A program made the position numbers and the translations under genes. Positions 1-8,663 of a stretch of 64,000 nt of DNA are shown here, piece after piece. The stretch's first letter is position 1, and each line of letters begins with the position of its first letter. This stretch comes from an uncultured Clostridia bacterium (GTDB lineage: Bacteria; Bacillota; Clostridia; TANB77; CAG-508), in the NCBI GenBank assembly GCA_934167095.1, contig CAKPKE010000007.1:1-64000 (forward strand), given 5' to 3'. The notes under the pieces are model-generated. The model did no database searches, was not told the origin of the DNA, and saw nothing but the letters and a program-made list of their open reading frames with translations.

Positions 1-158
1 AAAAACTTTTTTGAAATAACTAATATCCATTATACAGCAAATATGCATGAAATCAAGCAAAATCGTTCGTCAAATTACTACGCTTTTCGCCATTTTTCAT
101 AACAATGTGTTATAAATTCTAATATACCATTTTGTTTTACTTTATAATTCTTTTGAAC

Positions 159-170
159 TCTAATATTAGA
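159..170. promoter_or_regulatory. Palindrome ahead of XRE gene (possible operator)
   Basis: TCTAATATTAGA is a perfect 12-bp inverted repeat just upstream of the XRE-family gene. The related half TCTAATAT also occurs near 117 and near the end of the gene (about 403-410). A palindrome at this distance suits autoregulation by a dimeric HTH protein, but this is inferred from position only. Confidence 0.35.
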
Positions 171-184
171 AAGGATTAAAAAGG

Positions 185-421
185 ATGGAAACAAGAATCA
201 GAAGTTTGCGTGAAGATAATGATTTAAGTCAAAAAAAGTTAAGTGAATTATTGCATATATCTCAGGTTGCATATTCTTATTACGAAACCAATAAACGCAG
301 TATTCCTCTGGAAATGCTATGTCAGCTTGCTGATTTTTATCATACAAGTGTTGATTATTTATTATATAGAACCGATGATTTTGCGCCATATTCTAGAAAT
401 TCTAATATTAAGGGAGCATAA
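185..421 (+). CDS. Small XRE/Cro-family transcriptional regulator
   Basis: A 78-aa protein that is almost wholly one Cro/C1-type helix-turn-helix domain. The pattern LSQKKLSELL at about 15-24, SYYE at about 31-34 and LADFYHTSVDYLL at about 47-59 is typical of the family. There is no effector or oligomerisation domain, so it resembles stand-alone repressors of small accessory units. It is alone on the plus strand, convergent with rpoC, and followed by a terminator hairpin. The sequence AAAGG about ten bases upstream of the ATG can serve as RBS. A perfect palindrome, TCTAATATTAGA, lies just upstream and may be its own operator. The target is unknown. Confidence 0.85.
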   Translation: METRIRSLREDNDLSQKKLSELLHISQVAYSYYETNKRSIPLEMLCQLADFYHTSVDYLLYRTDDFAPYSRNSNIKGA

Positions 422-458
422 AAAAACACTACATAAAGATATAGTGTTTTTTTATTTA
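421..458 (+). terminator. Intrinsic terminator after XRE gene
   Basis: Hairpin AAAAACACTA / TAGTGTTTTT with a 10-nt loop followed by a T run, directly after the regulator stop codon. Confidence 0.75.
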
Positions 459-469
459 TATAATTCATT

Positions 470-508
470 AAAAAAGCACTACATTTTTCAATGTAATGCT
501 TTTTTATT
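470..508 (-). terminator. Intrinsic terminator of rpoBC
   Basis: A 16-bp hairpin (470-485 with 490-505, one mismatch, short loop) abuts the rpoC stop codon. A-runs and T-runs on both sides let it work in both directions between the convergent genes. Confidence 0.8.
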
Positions 509-3500
509 TTATTCTATAACTGAATTTTCATCTACAGGTTCATCTGAAATAATTTGTTTTGTTATATCAGTTTCTTCTGTATTTTCTGCATTTTCAGTTT
601 TTGCTTCATTTTCTTGTTTTGTTTCTTCTTGCTTTTCTGTATTGATATGAATGTCTTTATATCTCTTCATACCAGTACCAGCTGGAATTAACTTACCAAT
701 TATAACGTTTTCTTTTAGTCCGATTAATTCATCAGTCTTTCCTTTAATTGCAGCTTCAGTTAATACTCTTGTTGTCTCTTGGAATGATGCTGCTGATAAG
801 AAGCTATCTGTTGCAAGAGAAGCTTTTGTAATACCAAGAAGTAAACGTTTTCCAACTGCTGGACGTAGTCCTTCTTTTTCAGCTTTCTCGTTTTCATCTT
901 CATATTCGTATACATCTACTAAAGAACCTGGAATTAAAGCAGTGTCTCCATTGTCTTCAACTCTTACTTTCTTAAGCATTTGTCTACCAATTACTTCAAT
1001 GTGTTTGTCATTTATATCAACACCTTGGTTTCTATAAACTTTTTGAACTTCTGATACTAAGTATTCATACATTCCTTCAACACCTGTAATTGCAAATACA
1101 TCTGCTGGGTTCTTAGAACCTTCTGTGATTTGATCTCCTGCTTTTAGTACATCGCCTTCTCTAACTTTTAACTTAGAGCCAAATGGTATTAAATATGTCT
1201 TACTATCATCTTTTGATGTAACTATTACTTCTTTACGTCTCTTCTCTTCTTTGATAGATACTGTTCCAGCAATTTCAGAGATTATTGCAACACCCTTTGG
1301 TTTACGAGCTTCGAAAAGCTCCTCAACTCTTGGAAGACCTTGTGTGATATCTGCAACACCGGCAACACCACCAGAGTGAATAGTTCTCATTGTAAGCTGT
1401 GTACCAGGCTCACCAATTGATTGGGCTGCAATGATACCAACTGTATCACCAATATCAACTTCTTTTCTTGATGCTAATCCCATACCATAGCATTTTGCAC
1501 AAACACCATGTTTTGTTCTACAACCAAATACACTACGAACTTCTAGCTTATCAATTCCGCTCTTTACGATTTTGTCAGCTAAATCTTCTGTGATTAATGT
1601 ATCTGTATCACATAATAATTCATTTGTATTTGGATCATATACATTGTGTAATGGATAACGACCAAGTAGTCTTTCTTGCATTTTTTCTATTATTTGGTTT
1701 CCATCTTTAATATCAAATATTTCAACACCAACAGTTGAACCACAATCTTTTTCTCTTACGATTATATCTTGTGAAACATCAACTAGTCTTCTTGTTAAGT
1801 ATCCTGAATCGGCAGTTCTTAAAGCTGTATCTGAAAGTCCTTTACGAGCACCATGGGCTGAAATAAAGTATTCCAAAGCATCTAGACCTTCCCTGAATGA
1901 TGACTTAATTGGTATTTCAACAGTTCTACCTGTTGTACTTGCCATAAGTCCACGCATACCAGCAATTTGTTTTAACTGGTCAATATTACCTCTGGCTCCA
2001 GAGTCTGACATCATGAACATTGGGTTTTCTTTTTCGAAAGTCTTTCTCATGGCGTCTTTTACGTCATCAGTTGCTTTTTCCCATACTTTAATTACTTGTG
2101 AGTATCTTTCATCATCAGTAATTAAACCACGACCATATTGTTTTTGAATTTTATCAACTTGTGCTTGTGCATCAGCAAGAATTTGTTTCTTTTCTTCTGG
2201 CACTCTAACATCTGCAACAGATACTGTAACAGCACCTAATGTAGAATATTTATAACCTGTTGATTTAATATAGTCTAAAAGTTCTGCTGTTCTGCTTAAT
2301 CCATGAACATTTATACAATTTCCAATTATTGTTCCTAAGTTTTTCTTAGATACAACAAAGTCAATTTCATATTTGAATTCATTTTCAGGATTGCTTCTAT
2401 CAACAAATCCTAAATCTTGAGGAATTCCTCTATTAAATATTATTCTTCCTGGTGTAGTTTTAACAAATGCATGTTTTTCAACACCATCAACAATTTTGCT
2501 TCTTCTAACGAATATTTTAGAATGCATTGTTAAGTCATGATTTGCAAGTGACATTATTGCTTCTTCTGGTGATGAGAAATATGTTCCTTCACCAATATCT
2601 CCATCTATATCCATTGTTAGATAGTAACTTCCTAGTATCATATCCTGTGTAGGAGTTGTTACTGGCTTACCATCTTGTGGTTTTAGAAGGTTATTTTCAG
2701 AAAGCATTAAGTATCTTGCTTCTGCTTGTGCTTCTGGTGATAATGGTAAATGTATAGCCATTTGGTCACCATCGAAGTCTGCATTGAATGCTGTACATAC
2801 TAATGGGTGAAGTTTAATTGCTCTACCTTCAACTAGTACTGGTTCGAATGCTTGTATACCTAATCTATGTAATGTAGGAGCACGGTTTAATAATACTGGG
2901 TGATCTTTTATAACATCATCTAATATATCCCAAACTTCTGGACGAAGTCTTTCAACCATTCTCTTTGCATTTTTTATGTTGTGTGCTATTCCACGTCCAA
3001 CTAATTCTTTCATTACAAATGGTTTGAATAATTCAACAGCCATTTCCTTTGGTACACCACATTGGTATATTTTAAGTTCTGGTCCAACAACGATAACTGA
3101 ACGTCCTGAGTAGTCAACACGTTTTCCAAGTAAGTTTTGTCTAAATCTTCCTTGTTTTCCTTTTAATAAATCAGATAATGATTTTAAAGGTCTGTTTCCA
3201 GCTCCTGTTACTGGTCTTCCACGTCTACCGTTATCAATTAACGCGTCTACTGATTCTTGAAGCATTCTTTTTTCATTTCTAACAATGATTTCTGGAGCTC
3301 CAAGTTCTAGTAATCTTTTAAGTCTGTTATTTCTGTTTATAACTCTTCTGTAAAGGTCGTTTAGGTCTGATGTTGCAAATCTTCCACCATCTAATTGTAC
3401 CATAGGTCTTAAATCTGGTGGTATTACTGGAACAACTTGCATAATCATCCATTCTGGTTTATTTCCAGAAAGTCTAAATGCTTCTACAGTGTCTAATCTT

Positions 3501-4126
3501 TTAACTATTTTAGCTCTTTTTTGTTCGCTGGCTTTTTCAATTTCTTTCTTTAATTTTTCTGATAATTTTTCTAGGTCAATTTCAGAAAGAAGTTTTCTTA
3601 ATGGTTCAGCTCCCATTTCTGCTTTGAAAGCATCTTTTCCGTATTTTTCTCTTGCTTCAACATATTCTTTTTCAGATAATACTTGAGCTTTTGCAAGAGA
3701 AGTTTCACCTGGGTCAGTAACTATGTATGATGCAAAATATACAACTTTCTCTAAAGCTTTTGGAGATACATCTAGTAATAATGCAATTCTACTTGGAATT
3801 CCTTTAAAATACCAAATGTGAGCTACTGGGGCAGCAAGTTCAATATGCCCCATTCTCTCTCTTCTTACTTTAGACTTTGTAACTTCAACACCACATCTGT
3901 CGCATACAATTCCCTTATATCTAACCCTTTTATATTTTCCACAATGGCATTCCCAATCTTTTGTTGGTCCAAATATTCTTTCGCAGAATAGACCATCTTT
4001 TTCTGGCTTTAATGTTCTATAATTGATAGTCTCAGGCTTTTTAACTTCACCATGTGACCATTCTCTTATTTGTTCGTCAGAAGCAATGCCAATTTTCATT
4101 TTATCAAAGTTTTGTAACTCATCCAC
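509..4126 (-). CDS. rpoC: DNA-directed RNA polymerase subunit beta'
   Basis: Largest subunit of the core RNA polymerase, 1205 aa, the usual clostridial length. The N-terminal zinc site is present (C60, C62, C75, C78). The catalytic Mg-binding motif NADFDGDQM lies at about 446-454. The second, C-terminal zinc-type Cys set (CGST at about 800, then CRTKHGVCAKCYG) and the trigger-loop-region sequence GEPGTQLTMRTIHSGG are intact. The start is GTG at 4126, chosen because GAGGGGGT lies nine bases upstream. It follows rpoB by 23 bases, so the two are co-transcribed. The C-terminus carries a roughly 40-residue Glu/Thr/Asn-rich low-complexity tail. No inactivating change is visible. Confidence 0.99.
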   Translation of the reverse strand: MDELQNFDKMKIGIASDEQIREWSHGEVKKPETINYRTLKPEKDGLFCERIFGPTKDWECHCGKYKRVRYKGIVCDRCGVEVTKSKVRRERMGHIELAAPVAHIWYFKGIPSRIALLLDVSPKALEKVVYFASYIVTDPGETSLAKAQVLSEKEYVEAREKYGKDAFKAEMGAEPLRKLLSEIDLEKLSEKLKKEIEKASEQKRAKIVKRLDTVEAFRLSGNKPEWMIMQVVPVIPPDLRPMVQLDGGRFATSDLNDLYRRVINRNNRLKRLLELGAPEIIVRNEKRMLQESVDALIDNGRRGRPVTGAGNRPLKSLSDLLKGKQGRFRQNLLGKRVDYSGRSVIVVGPELKIYQCGVPKEMAVELFKPFVMKELVGRGIAHNIKNAKRMVERLRPEVWDILDDVIKDHPVLLNRAPTLHRLGIQAFEPVLVEGRAIKLHPLVCTAFNADFDGDQMAIHLPLSPEAQAEARYLMLSENNLLKPQDGKPVTTPTQDMILGSYYLTMDIDGDIGEGTYFSSPEEAIMSLANHDLTMHSKIFVRRSKIVDGVEKHAFVKTTPGRIIFNRGIPQDLGFVDRSNPENEFKYEIDFVVSKKNLGTIIGNCINVHGLSRTAELLDYIKSTGYKYSTLGAVTVSVADVRVPEEKKQILADAQAQVDKIQKQYGRGLITDDERYSQVIKVWEKATDDVKDAMRKTFEKENPMFMMSDSGARGNIDQLKQIAGMRGLMASTTGRTVEIPIKSSFREGLDALEYFISAHGARKGLSDTALRTADSGYLTRRLVDVSQDIIVREKDCGSTVGVEIFDIKDGNQIIEKMQERLLGRYPLHNVYDPNTNELLCDTDTLITEDLADKIVKSGIDKLEVRSVFGCRTKHGVCAKCYGMGLASRKEVDIGDTVGIIAAQSIGEPGTQLTMRTIHSGGVAGVADITQGLPRVEELFEARKPKGVAIISEIAGTVSIKEEKRRKEVIVTSKDDSKTYLIPFGSKLKVREGDVLKAGDQITEGSKNPADVFAITGVEGMYEYLVSEVQKVYRNQGVDINDKHIEVIGRQMLKKVRVEDNGDTALIPGSLVDVYEYEDENEKAEKEGLRPAVGKRLLLGITKASLATDSFLSAASFQETTRVLTEAAIKGKTDELIGLKENVIIGKLIPAGTGMKRYKDIHINTEKQEETKQENEAKTENAENTEETDITKQIISDEPVDENSVIE

Positions 4127-4149
4127 TATATTTTTACCCCCTCGGATTA

Positions 4150-7100
4150 TTATTCTTCATCGCCTAGCTCATCGTCTGATAAGAACATATCATCCTCATC
4201 ATCTAATTGTTCAAAAATTTCATCGCTGTCATCATTATCTTCTTCATCTTCCCCTGATTCTTCAGAATATCCATCAGCAAGTTCATTTTCATCAACTACT
4301 GTTTCTTCATTGAATGATTTATTTTCAATATTGCTAAAGCTTGAAGCTTCGTCTATATCTTCTTTTAGTTCAACTTCTTTATTATCATGTGTATATAATT
4401 TTATGTCTAATCCTAAAGCTTGAAGTTCTTTTACTAAAACCTTGAATCCTTCTGGAACTCCTGGTTCTGGAACATTCTCACCTTTTACTATAGCTTCATA
4501 TGTCTTAACACGGCCAACAACATCATCTGATTTTACAGTTAACATTTCTTGTAATGAATATGCAGCACCATAAGCTTCTAGTGCCCAAACTTCCATTTCT
4601 CCAAAACGTTGTCCACCAAATTGTGCTTTTCCTCCTAGAGGTTGTTGTGTAACCATTCCATAAGGTCCTGTTGAACGAGCGTGTATTTTATCATCTACTA
4701 AGTGATGTAGTTTCATCATGTACATAACACCAACTGTAATTGGTTTTATGAATTTTTCACCTGTTCTACCATCATATAGTTCTGTTTTACCATCTCTACG
4801 AAGTCCTGCTTCTTCAAGCAAGTCTTCAATTTCGTAGTCTTTTGCACCATCAAATACTGGTGTTGCAACTTTCCAACCTAAAGCACGAGCAGCCATTCCT
4901 AAGTGAACTTCTAGAACCTGTCCTAAGTTCATACGAGAAGGTATACCCATTGGGTTTAATACTATATCTACTGGTGTACCATCTGGTAAGTATGGCATAT
5001 CTTCTTCTGGAAGTATTCTTGAAATAACACCTTTATTTCCGTGACGTCCAGCCATTTTATCACCAACTGATATTTTTCTCTTTGTAGCTATGTAACATCT
5101 TATTACTTGGTTTACTCCAGGTGCTAATTCTTCTGAATTTTCTCTTGTAAATACTTTGATATCTACAACAGTTCCAGCTTCACCATGAGGAACTTTTAGA
5201 GATGTATCTCTTACTTCTCTTGATTTTTCACCAAATATAGCACGAAGTAATCTTTCTTCTGCAGTAAGTTCTGTTTCTCCTTTTGGAGTAACTTTACCAA
5301 CTAAGATATCTCCTGGTCTTACTTCTGCACCAATTCTTATAATTCCGTTTTCATCTAGGTCTTTTAGAACATCTTCACCAACATTTGGAATATCACGAGT
5401 TATTTCCTCTGGACCTAATTTTGTATCACGACATTCACAGTCGTATTCTTCAATATGTATAGATGTATAAACATCTTCTTTAACAAGTCTTTCACTTATT
5501 AAAACAGCGTCCTCGTAGTTGTAACCTTCCCATGTAGAGAATGCAATTAAAACGTTTCTTCCTAATGCCATTTCTCCGTTTTTTGTTGCTGGTCCATCTG
5601 CTAAAATATCTCCAACATTAACCATTTCACCTTTTTGAACAACTGGTCTTTGGTTAATACATGTTCCTCCATTTGTTCTTTTGAACTTACGAAGTCTATA
5701 TTTGTCTAGTTCATTTTTCTTATTTCTAACTGTAATTTCATCAGCAGTTACTTTTTCTACTATACCTGCATTTTTAGCTGTAATTGTTATTTCAGAATCA
5801 CGAGCTGCTTTATATTCCATACCTGTTCCAACTATTGGAGATTCTGGAATAAGTAGAGGTACAGCTTGTCTTTGCATGTTTGAACCCATTAATGAACGCT
5901 TAACGTCATCATGCTCTAAGAATGGTATCATAGCTGCTGCAACAGATACTAATTGCTTTGGTGAAACATCTACATAGTCTACTTGACTTGCATCAACCTC
6001 AGTAATTTCTGATTTATGTCTAACTTTTATTTTTTGATTTACAAATCTTCCTTCGGCATCTACTGGTTCAGAAGCTTGTGCTATTATGTATTTATCTTCT
6101 TCATCTGCAGGCATATATTCAACTATATCAGTTAATTTTCCTGTTTCCTTATCTACTTTTCTGTATGGTGTTTCAACAAATCCATATTCATCTATCATGG
6201 CAAATGATGAAAGTGCTGAAATAAGTCCTATGTTTGGTCCTTCTGGAGATTCAACTGGACATAATCTACCATAGTGAGTATAGTGAATATCACGAACCTC
6301 GAATCCTGCTCTTTCACGAGAAAGACCTCCAGGTCCTAATGCAGAAATTCTTCTTTTATGTGTAAGCTCTGACAATGGGTTTGTTTGATCCATAAATTGT
6401 GATAATTGAGAGCTTCCAAAGAATTCTCTTATTGAAGATGTAATAGGTTTTGTGTTTATTAGTGTTTGTGGTGTTACAGAGTCTAAATCTTGTATTGTCA
6501 TTCTTTCACGAACAACTCTTTCAAGTCTTGTTAGACCAATTCTGAATTGGTTTTGTAGTAATTCACCAACACATCTAATACGTCTATTTCCTAAGTGATC
6601 TATATCATCTATTTTTCCTATACCATAATCTAAGTTTAGAAGGTAGCTTATTGAGGCTATCATGTCTTCTGTTGTTATTGTTAATGGTACAAGTTCAGAA
6701 TATCTTTCTTTTAATACATCATGTAATTTTTCGTCAGGAGTTGTTTCCATTATAGTTTTTAGTACATTGTAGTTAACTCTATCTTTGAAATGTAAATCTG
6801 ATAAATCTACATTTGGAAGCATTTTTTGAATATTTACTGTTCCATTTCCGATTACTCTTACTTTTGTATCATTTGCAAGAACATCAACAACATTGATTCC
6901 TGCATCTTGAATTTCTTCTGCTACTTCTTCAGAAATAACATTATTCTTTTCTACTAAAACCTCTCCTGTTGAAGGATCAATTATATCATCATAAGCTACT
7001 TGCCCAGCAATTCTTGTTGCTAAACTTAACTTTTTGTTGAATTTATGACGACCAACTTTTGCTAAGTCATATCTTCTATTATCGAAGAATAATCCATCAA

Positions 7101-7863
7101 ATAAGTTTCTTGCAGCATCAGCTGTTGGAAGTTCACCTGGTCTTAATTTCTTATATATTTCAATTATTGCTTCGTCTTGATCTTTTATTGTATCTTTTTC
7201 AAGAGTAGCTTTTATTTTAGGATCATTTCCAAATAATTCTAATATTTGGTCATCAGTAATAAAACCTATACTTCTTAATAATGAAGTAACAGGTAATTTT
7301 CTTGTTCTATCAACTCTTACATAGAACACATCATTACTATCTGTTTCATATTCTAACCAAGCTCCTCTTATTGGCATAACTGTAGATGTATAAATTTTCT
7401 TTCCAGTTTTATCAAATTCGCTATCATAGTAGCAAGATGGAGAACGAACTAATTGGCTTACGATAACTCTTTCTGCACCATTGATGATAAATGTTGCACT
7501 ATCTGTCATTAGTGGGAAGTCACCTAAATAGATTTCTTGCTCTTTAATTTCGCCAGTTTCTTTGTTGATTAGTCTTACTTTTACATGTAATCTTGTAGAA
7601 TATGTTGCATCTCTTTCTTTAGCTTCTTCTATTGTGTACTTTGTTTTTTCTTCCATATGGTAGTCTAGAAATTCTAGAATTAAGTTTCCAGAATAGTCAA
7701 CTATAGGGGAAATATCTTTTAGTACTTCTCCTAGCCCTTCTTCTATGAACCAATTATAGGAATCTTTTTGAACTTGAATTAAATTAGGCATTTCAACAAA
7801 ATCGCCTATTTTAGAAAAACTTTTTCTTGTGCATTTTTCATGTTTTACTTCTTTTAGATTCAA
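4150..7863 (-). CDS. rpoB: DNA-directed RNA polymerase subunit beta
   Basis: Second-largest core polymerase subunit, 1237 aa. The rifampicin-pocket region at about 478-515 (SSQLSQFMDQTNPLSELTHK followed by RRISALGPGGL) has residues usual in rifampicin-sensitive enzymes. The GDKMAGRHGNKGV and PYGMVTQQPLGGKAQFGGQR core motifs are intact. The last roughly 45 residues are almost all Asp/Glu/Ser, a strongly acidic tail seen in some Clostridia. Translation starts at TTG (7863), chosen because GAGGTG lies seven bases upstream and no ATG fits. rplJ/rplL are not directly upstream: a 450-base gap and an unrelated peptide gene lie there. A separate promoter (8207-8236) and a long leader drive the pair. 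Confidence 0.99.
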   Translation of the reverse strand: MNLKEVKHEKCTRKSFSKIGDFVEMPNLIQVQKDSYNWFIEEGLGEVLKDISPIVDYSGNLILEFLDYHMEEKTKYTIEEAKERDATYSTRLHVKVRLINKETGEIKEQEIYLGDFPLMTDSATFIINGAERVIVSQLVRSPSCYYDSEFDKTGKKIYTSTVMPIRGAWLEYETDSNDVFYVRVDRTRKLPVTSLLRSIGFITDDQILELFGNDPKIKATLEKDTIKDQDEAIIEIYKKLRPGELPTADAARNLFDGLFFDNRRYDLAKVGRHKFNKKLSLATRIAGQVAYDDIIDPSTGEVLVEKNNVISEEVAEEIQDAGINVVDVLANDTKVRVIGNGTVNIQKMLPNVDLSDLHFKDRVNYNVLKTIMETTPDEKLHDVLKERYSELVPLTITTEDMIASISYLLNLDYGIGKIDDIDHLGNRRIRCVGELLQNQFRIGLTRLERVVRERMTIQDLDSVTPQTLINTKPITSSIREFFGSSQLSQFMDQTNPLSELTHKRRISALGPGGLSRERAGFEVRDIHYTHYGRLCPVESPEGPNIGLISALSSFAMIDEYGFVETPYRKVDKETGKLTDIVEYMPADEEDKYIIAQASEPVDAEGRFVNQKIKVRHKSEITEVDASQVDYVDVSPKQLVSVAAAMIPFLEHDDVKRSLMGSNMQRQAVPLLIPESPIVGTGMEYKAARDSEITITAKNAGIVEKVTADEITVRNKKNELDKYRLRKFKRTNGGTCINQRPVVQKGEMVNVGDILADGPATKNGEMALGRNVLIAFSTWEGYNYEDAVLISERLVKEDVYTSIHIEEYDCECRDTKLGPEEITRDIPNVGEDVLKDLDENGIIRIGAEVRPGDILVGKVTPKGETELTAEERLLRAIFGEKSREVRDTSLKVPHGEAGTVVDIKVFTRENSEELAPGVNQVIRCYIATKRKISVGDKMAGRHGNKGVISRILPEEDMPYLPDGTPVDIVLNPMGIPSRMNLGQVLEVHLGMAARALGWKVATPVFDGAKDYEIEDLLEEAGLRRDGKTELYDGRTGEKFIKPITVGVMYMMKLHHLVDDKIHARSTGPYGMVTQQPLGGKAQFGGQRFGEMEVWALEAYGAAYSLQEMLTVKSDDVVGRVKTYEAIVKGENVPEPGVPEGFKVLVKELQALGLDIKLYTHDNKEVELKEDIDEASSFSNIENKSFNEETVVDENELADGYSEESGEDEEDNDDSDEIFEQLDDEDDMFLSDDELGDEE

Positions 7864-8048
7864 AGCTATTCACCTCATATTAAAAATTAAAGCAGAATTT
7901 AATATATAAGATTTCAAAAAAGTCCTTCTTGCTGATTTGATTGTTATAAAATACTTAAGACTCACTGCTCTTTAAGCCTTTTTCGTTTATATAATTCAAA
8001 ACACAATTCCTCTTTTTTGATAATTTTTTAACTAGATAAAATTAGCAA

Positions 8049-8087
8049 CAAAAAACCATTGGCAACCCTTGCATTTGTTTTGCCAAT
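8049..8087 (-). promoter_or_regulatory. Terminator-like hairpin in the rpoBC leader (possible attenuator)
   Basis: On the minus strand ATTGGCAA (8080-8087) pairs perfectly with TTGCCAAT (8058-8065) across a 14-nt loop, and GGTTTTTTGTTG follows. This is the layout of an intrinsic terminator, yet it sits about 185 bases before the rpoB start, inside the leader. It could attenuate rpoBC transcription. A possible 14-codon leader ORF (7955-7999, TTG start, GAGG upstream) lies just after it; that ORF is weakly supported. Confidence 0.5.
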
Positions 8088-8206
8088 TTTTCTGTTGTTC
8101 TATTGTTAATTGTTTTTATTTAATTTTTTTATAATTATCACCCTTTACTTTTTCGTTCAGAGCCTAAAAATAATTGTGGCATTTATCCACGCTATCAGTT
8201 ATTTTT

Positions 8207-8236
8207 AGTATACATCAAAACTATTAGTAAAGTCAA
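8207..8236 (-). promoter_or_regulatory. Promoter of rpoBC
   Basis: Minus strand: -35 TTGACT (8231-8236), 18-bp spacer, -10 TATACT (8207-8212). It predicts a 5' UTR of about 335 nt ahead of rpoB. Confidence 0.7.
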
Positions 8237-8269
8237 GTAAAAATATAAAATTTTTACATTATTTATTAT

Positions 8270-8305
8270 AAAAAATTGACCTGGGAGTTTTTAGGCTCTC
8301 AGGTC
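8270..8305 (-). terminator. Intrinsic terminator of the short peptide gene
   Basis: On the minus strand GACCTGAGAG pairs with CTCCCAGGTC (one G-T pair) around an 8-nt loop, followed by AATTTTTTAT. It begins 11 bases after the stop codon of the 26-codon ORF, so that ORF has its own complete transcription unit. Confidence 0.85.
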
Positions 8306-8316
8306 GTTTTCACGCA

Positions 8317-8397
8317 TTAGCAGCCAGTGGTACGAAGATCAAACTCGATCGTTTTCTCCTCTTTGGTTTCTTCCACGGGGCCGTTTCGATTTTCCAT
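8317..8397 (-). CDS. 26-aa Cys-terminated peptide, candidate radical-SAM-modified precursor
   Basis: A very short ORF that I do not recognise by family. It starts at ATG 8397 with an ideal RBS (AAGGAGG, seven bases before) and has its own promoter (8474-8502) and terminator (8270-8305). The product begins MENRNGPVEE, continues with an acidic/Lys stretch (TKEEKTIE) and ends FDLRTTGC, so Cys is the last residue. An acidic leader followed by a short distinct tail is the layout of RiPP precursors, and a radical SAM enzyme of the methylthiotransferase type is the next gene upstream on the same strand. Codons are noticeably GC-richer than in the neighbours. The same frame is open upstream to an ATG at about 8466, but that start has no RBS. 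Other possibilities are a signalling peptide or a leader peptide. Confidence 0.6.
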   Translation of the reverse strand: MENRNGPVEETKEEKTIEFDLRTTGC

Positions 8398-8473
8398 AAT
8401 GGAACCTCCTTGCGCGCGAGATGACATATCACCTCTTAGTTTCAAAGCATGGGCAAACACCTCATGCATTTAT

Positions 8474-8502
8474 ATTTTACCATGTTATGTAAAATTCGTC
8501 AA
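8474..8502 (-). promoter_or_regulatory. Promoter of the short peptide gene
   Basis: Minus strand: -35 TTGACG (8497-8502), 17-bp spacer, -10 TAAAAT (8474-8479). The predicted leader of about 70 nt contains a hairpin, GAGGTGA-TATG-TCATCTC, just before the RBS. Confidence 0.75.
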
Positions 8503-8607
8503 ATATTAGTCACAATATAATACTGTTTTGGCGTTATTTTTCTTTTACAGTATCAATAATAAATCTGAATTCTTGATTAAATCTCCTCTATAAAATATAT
8601 TCCGTTA

Positions 8608-8653
8608 AAACGCGCTATGGATATCAGAGTAGTCACCCTAATATCCATAGCGC
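8608..8653 (-). terminator. Hairpin terminator of the radical SAM gene
   Basis: A perfect 13-bp stem (8612-8624 with 8641-8653; GCGCTATGGATAT) with a 16-nt loop, followed on the minus strand by GTTTTAACGG. It lies 10 bases after the radical SAM stop and separates it from the peptide gene. The T tract is short, so read-through is possible. Confidence 0.7.
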
Positions 8654-8663
8654 TTAAAGGAAA

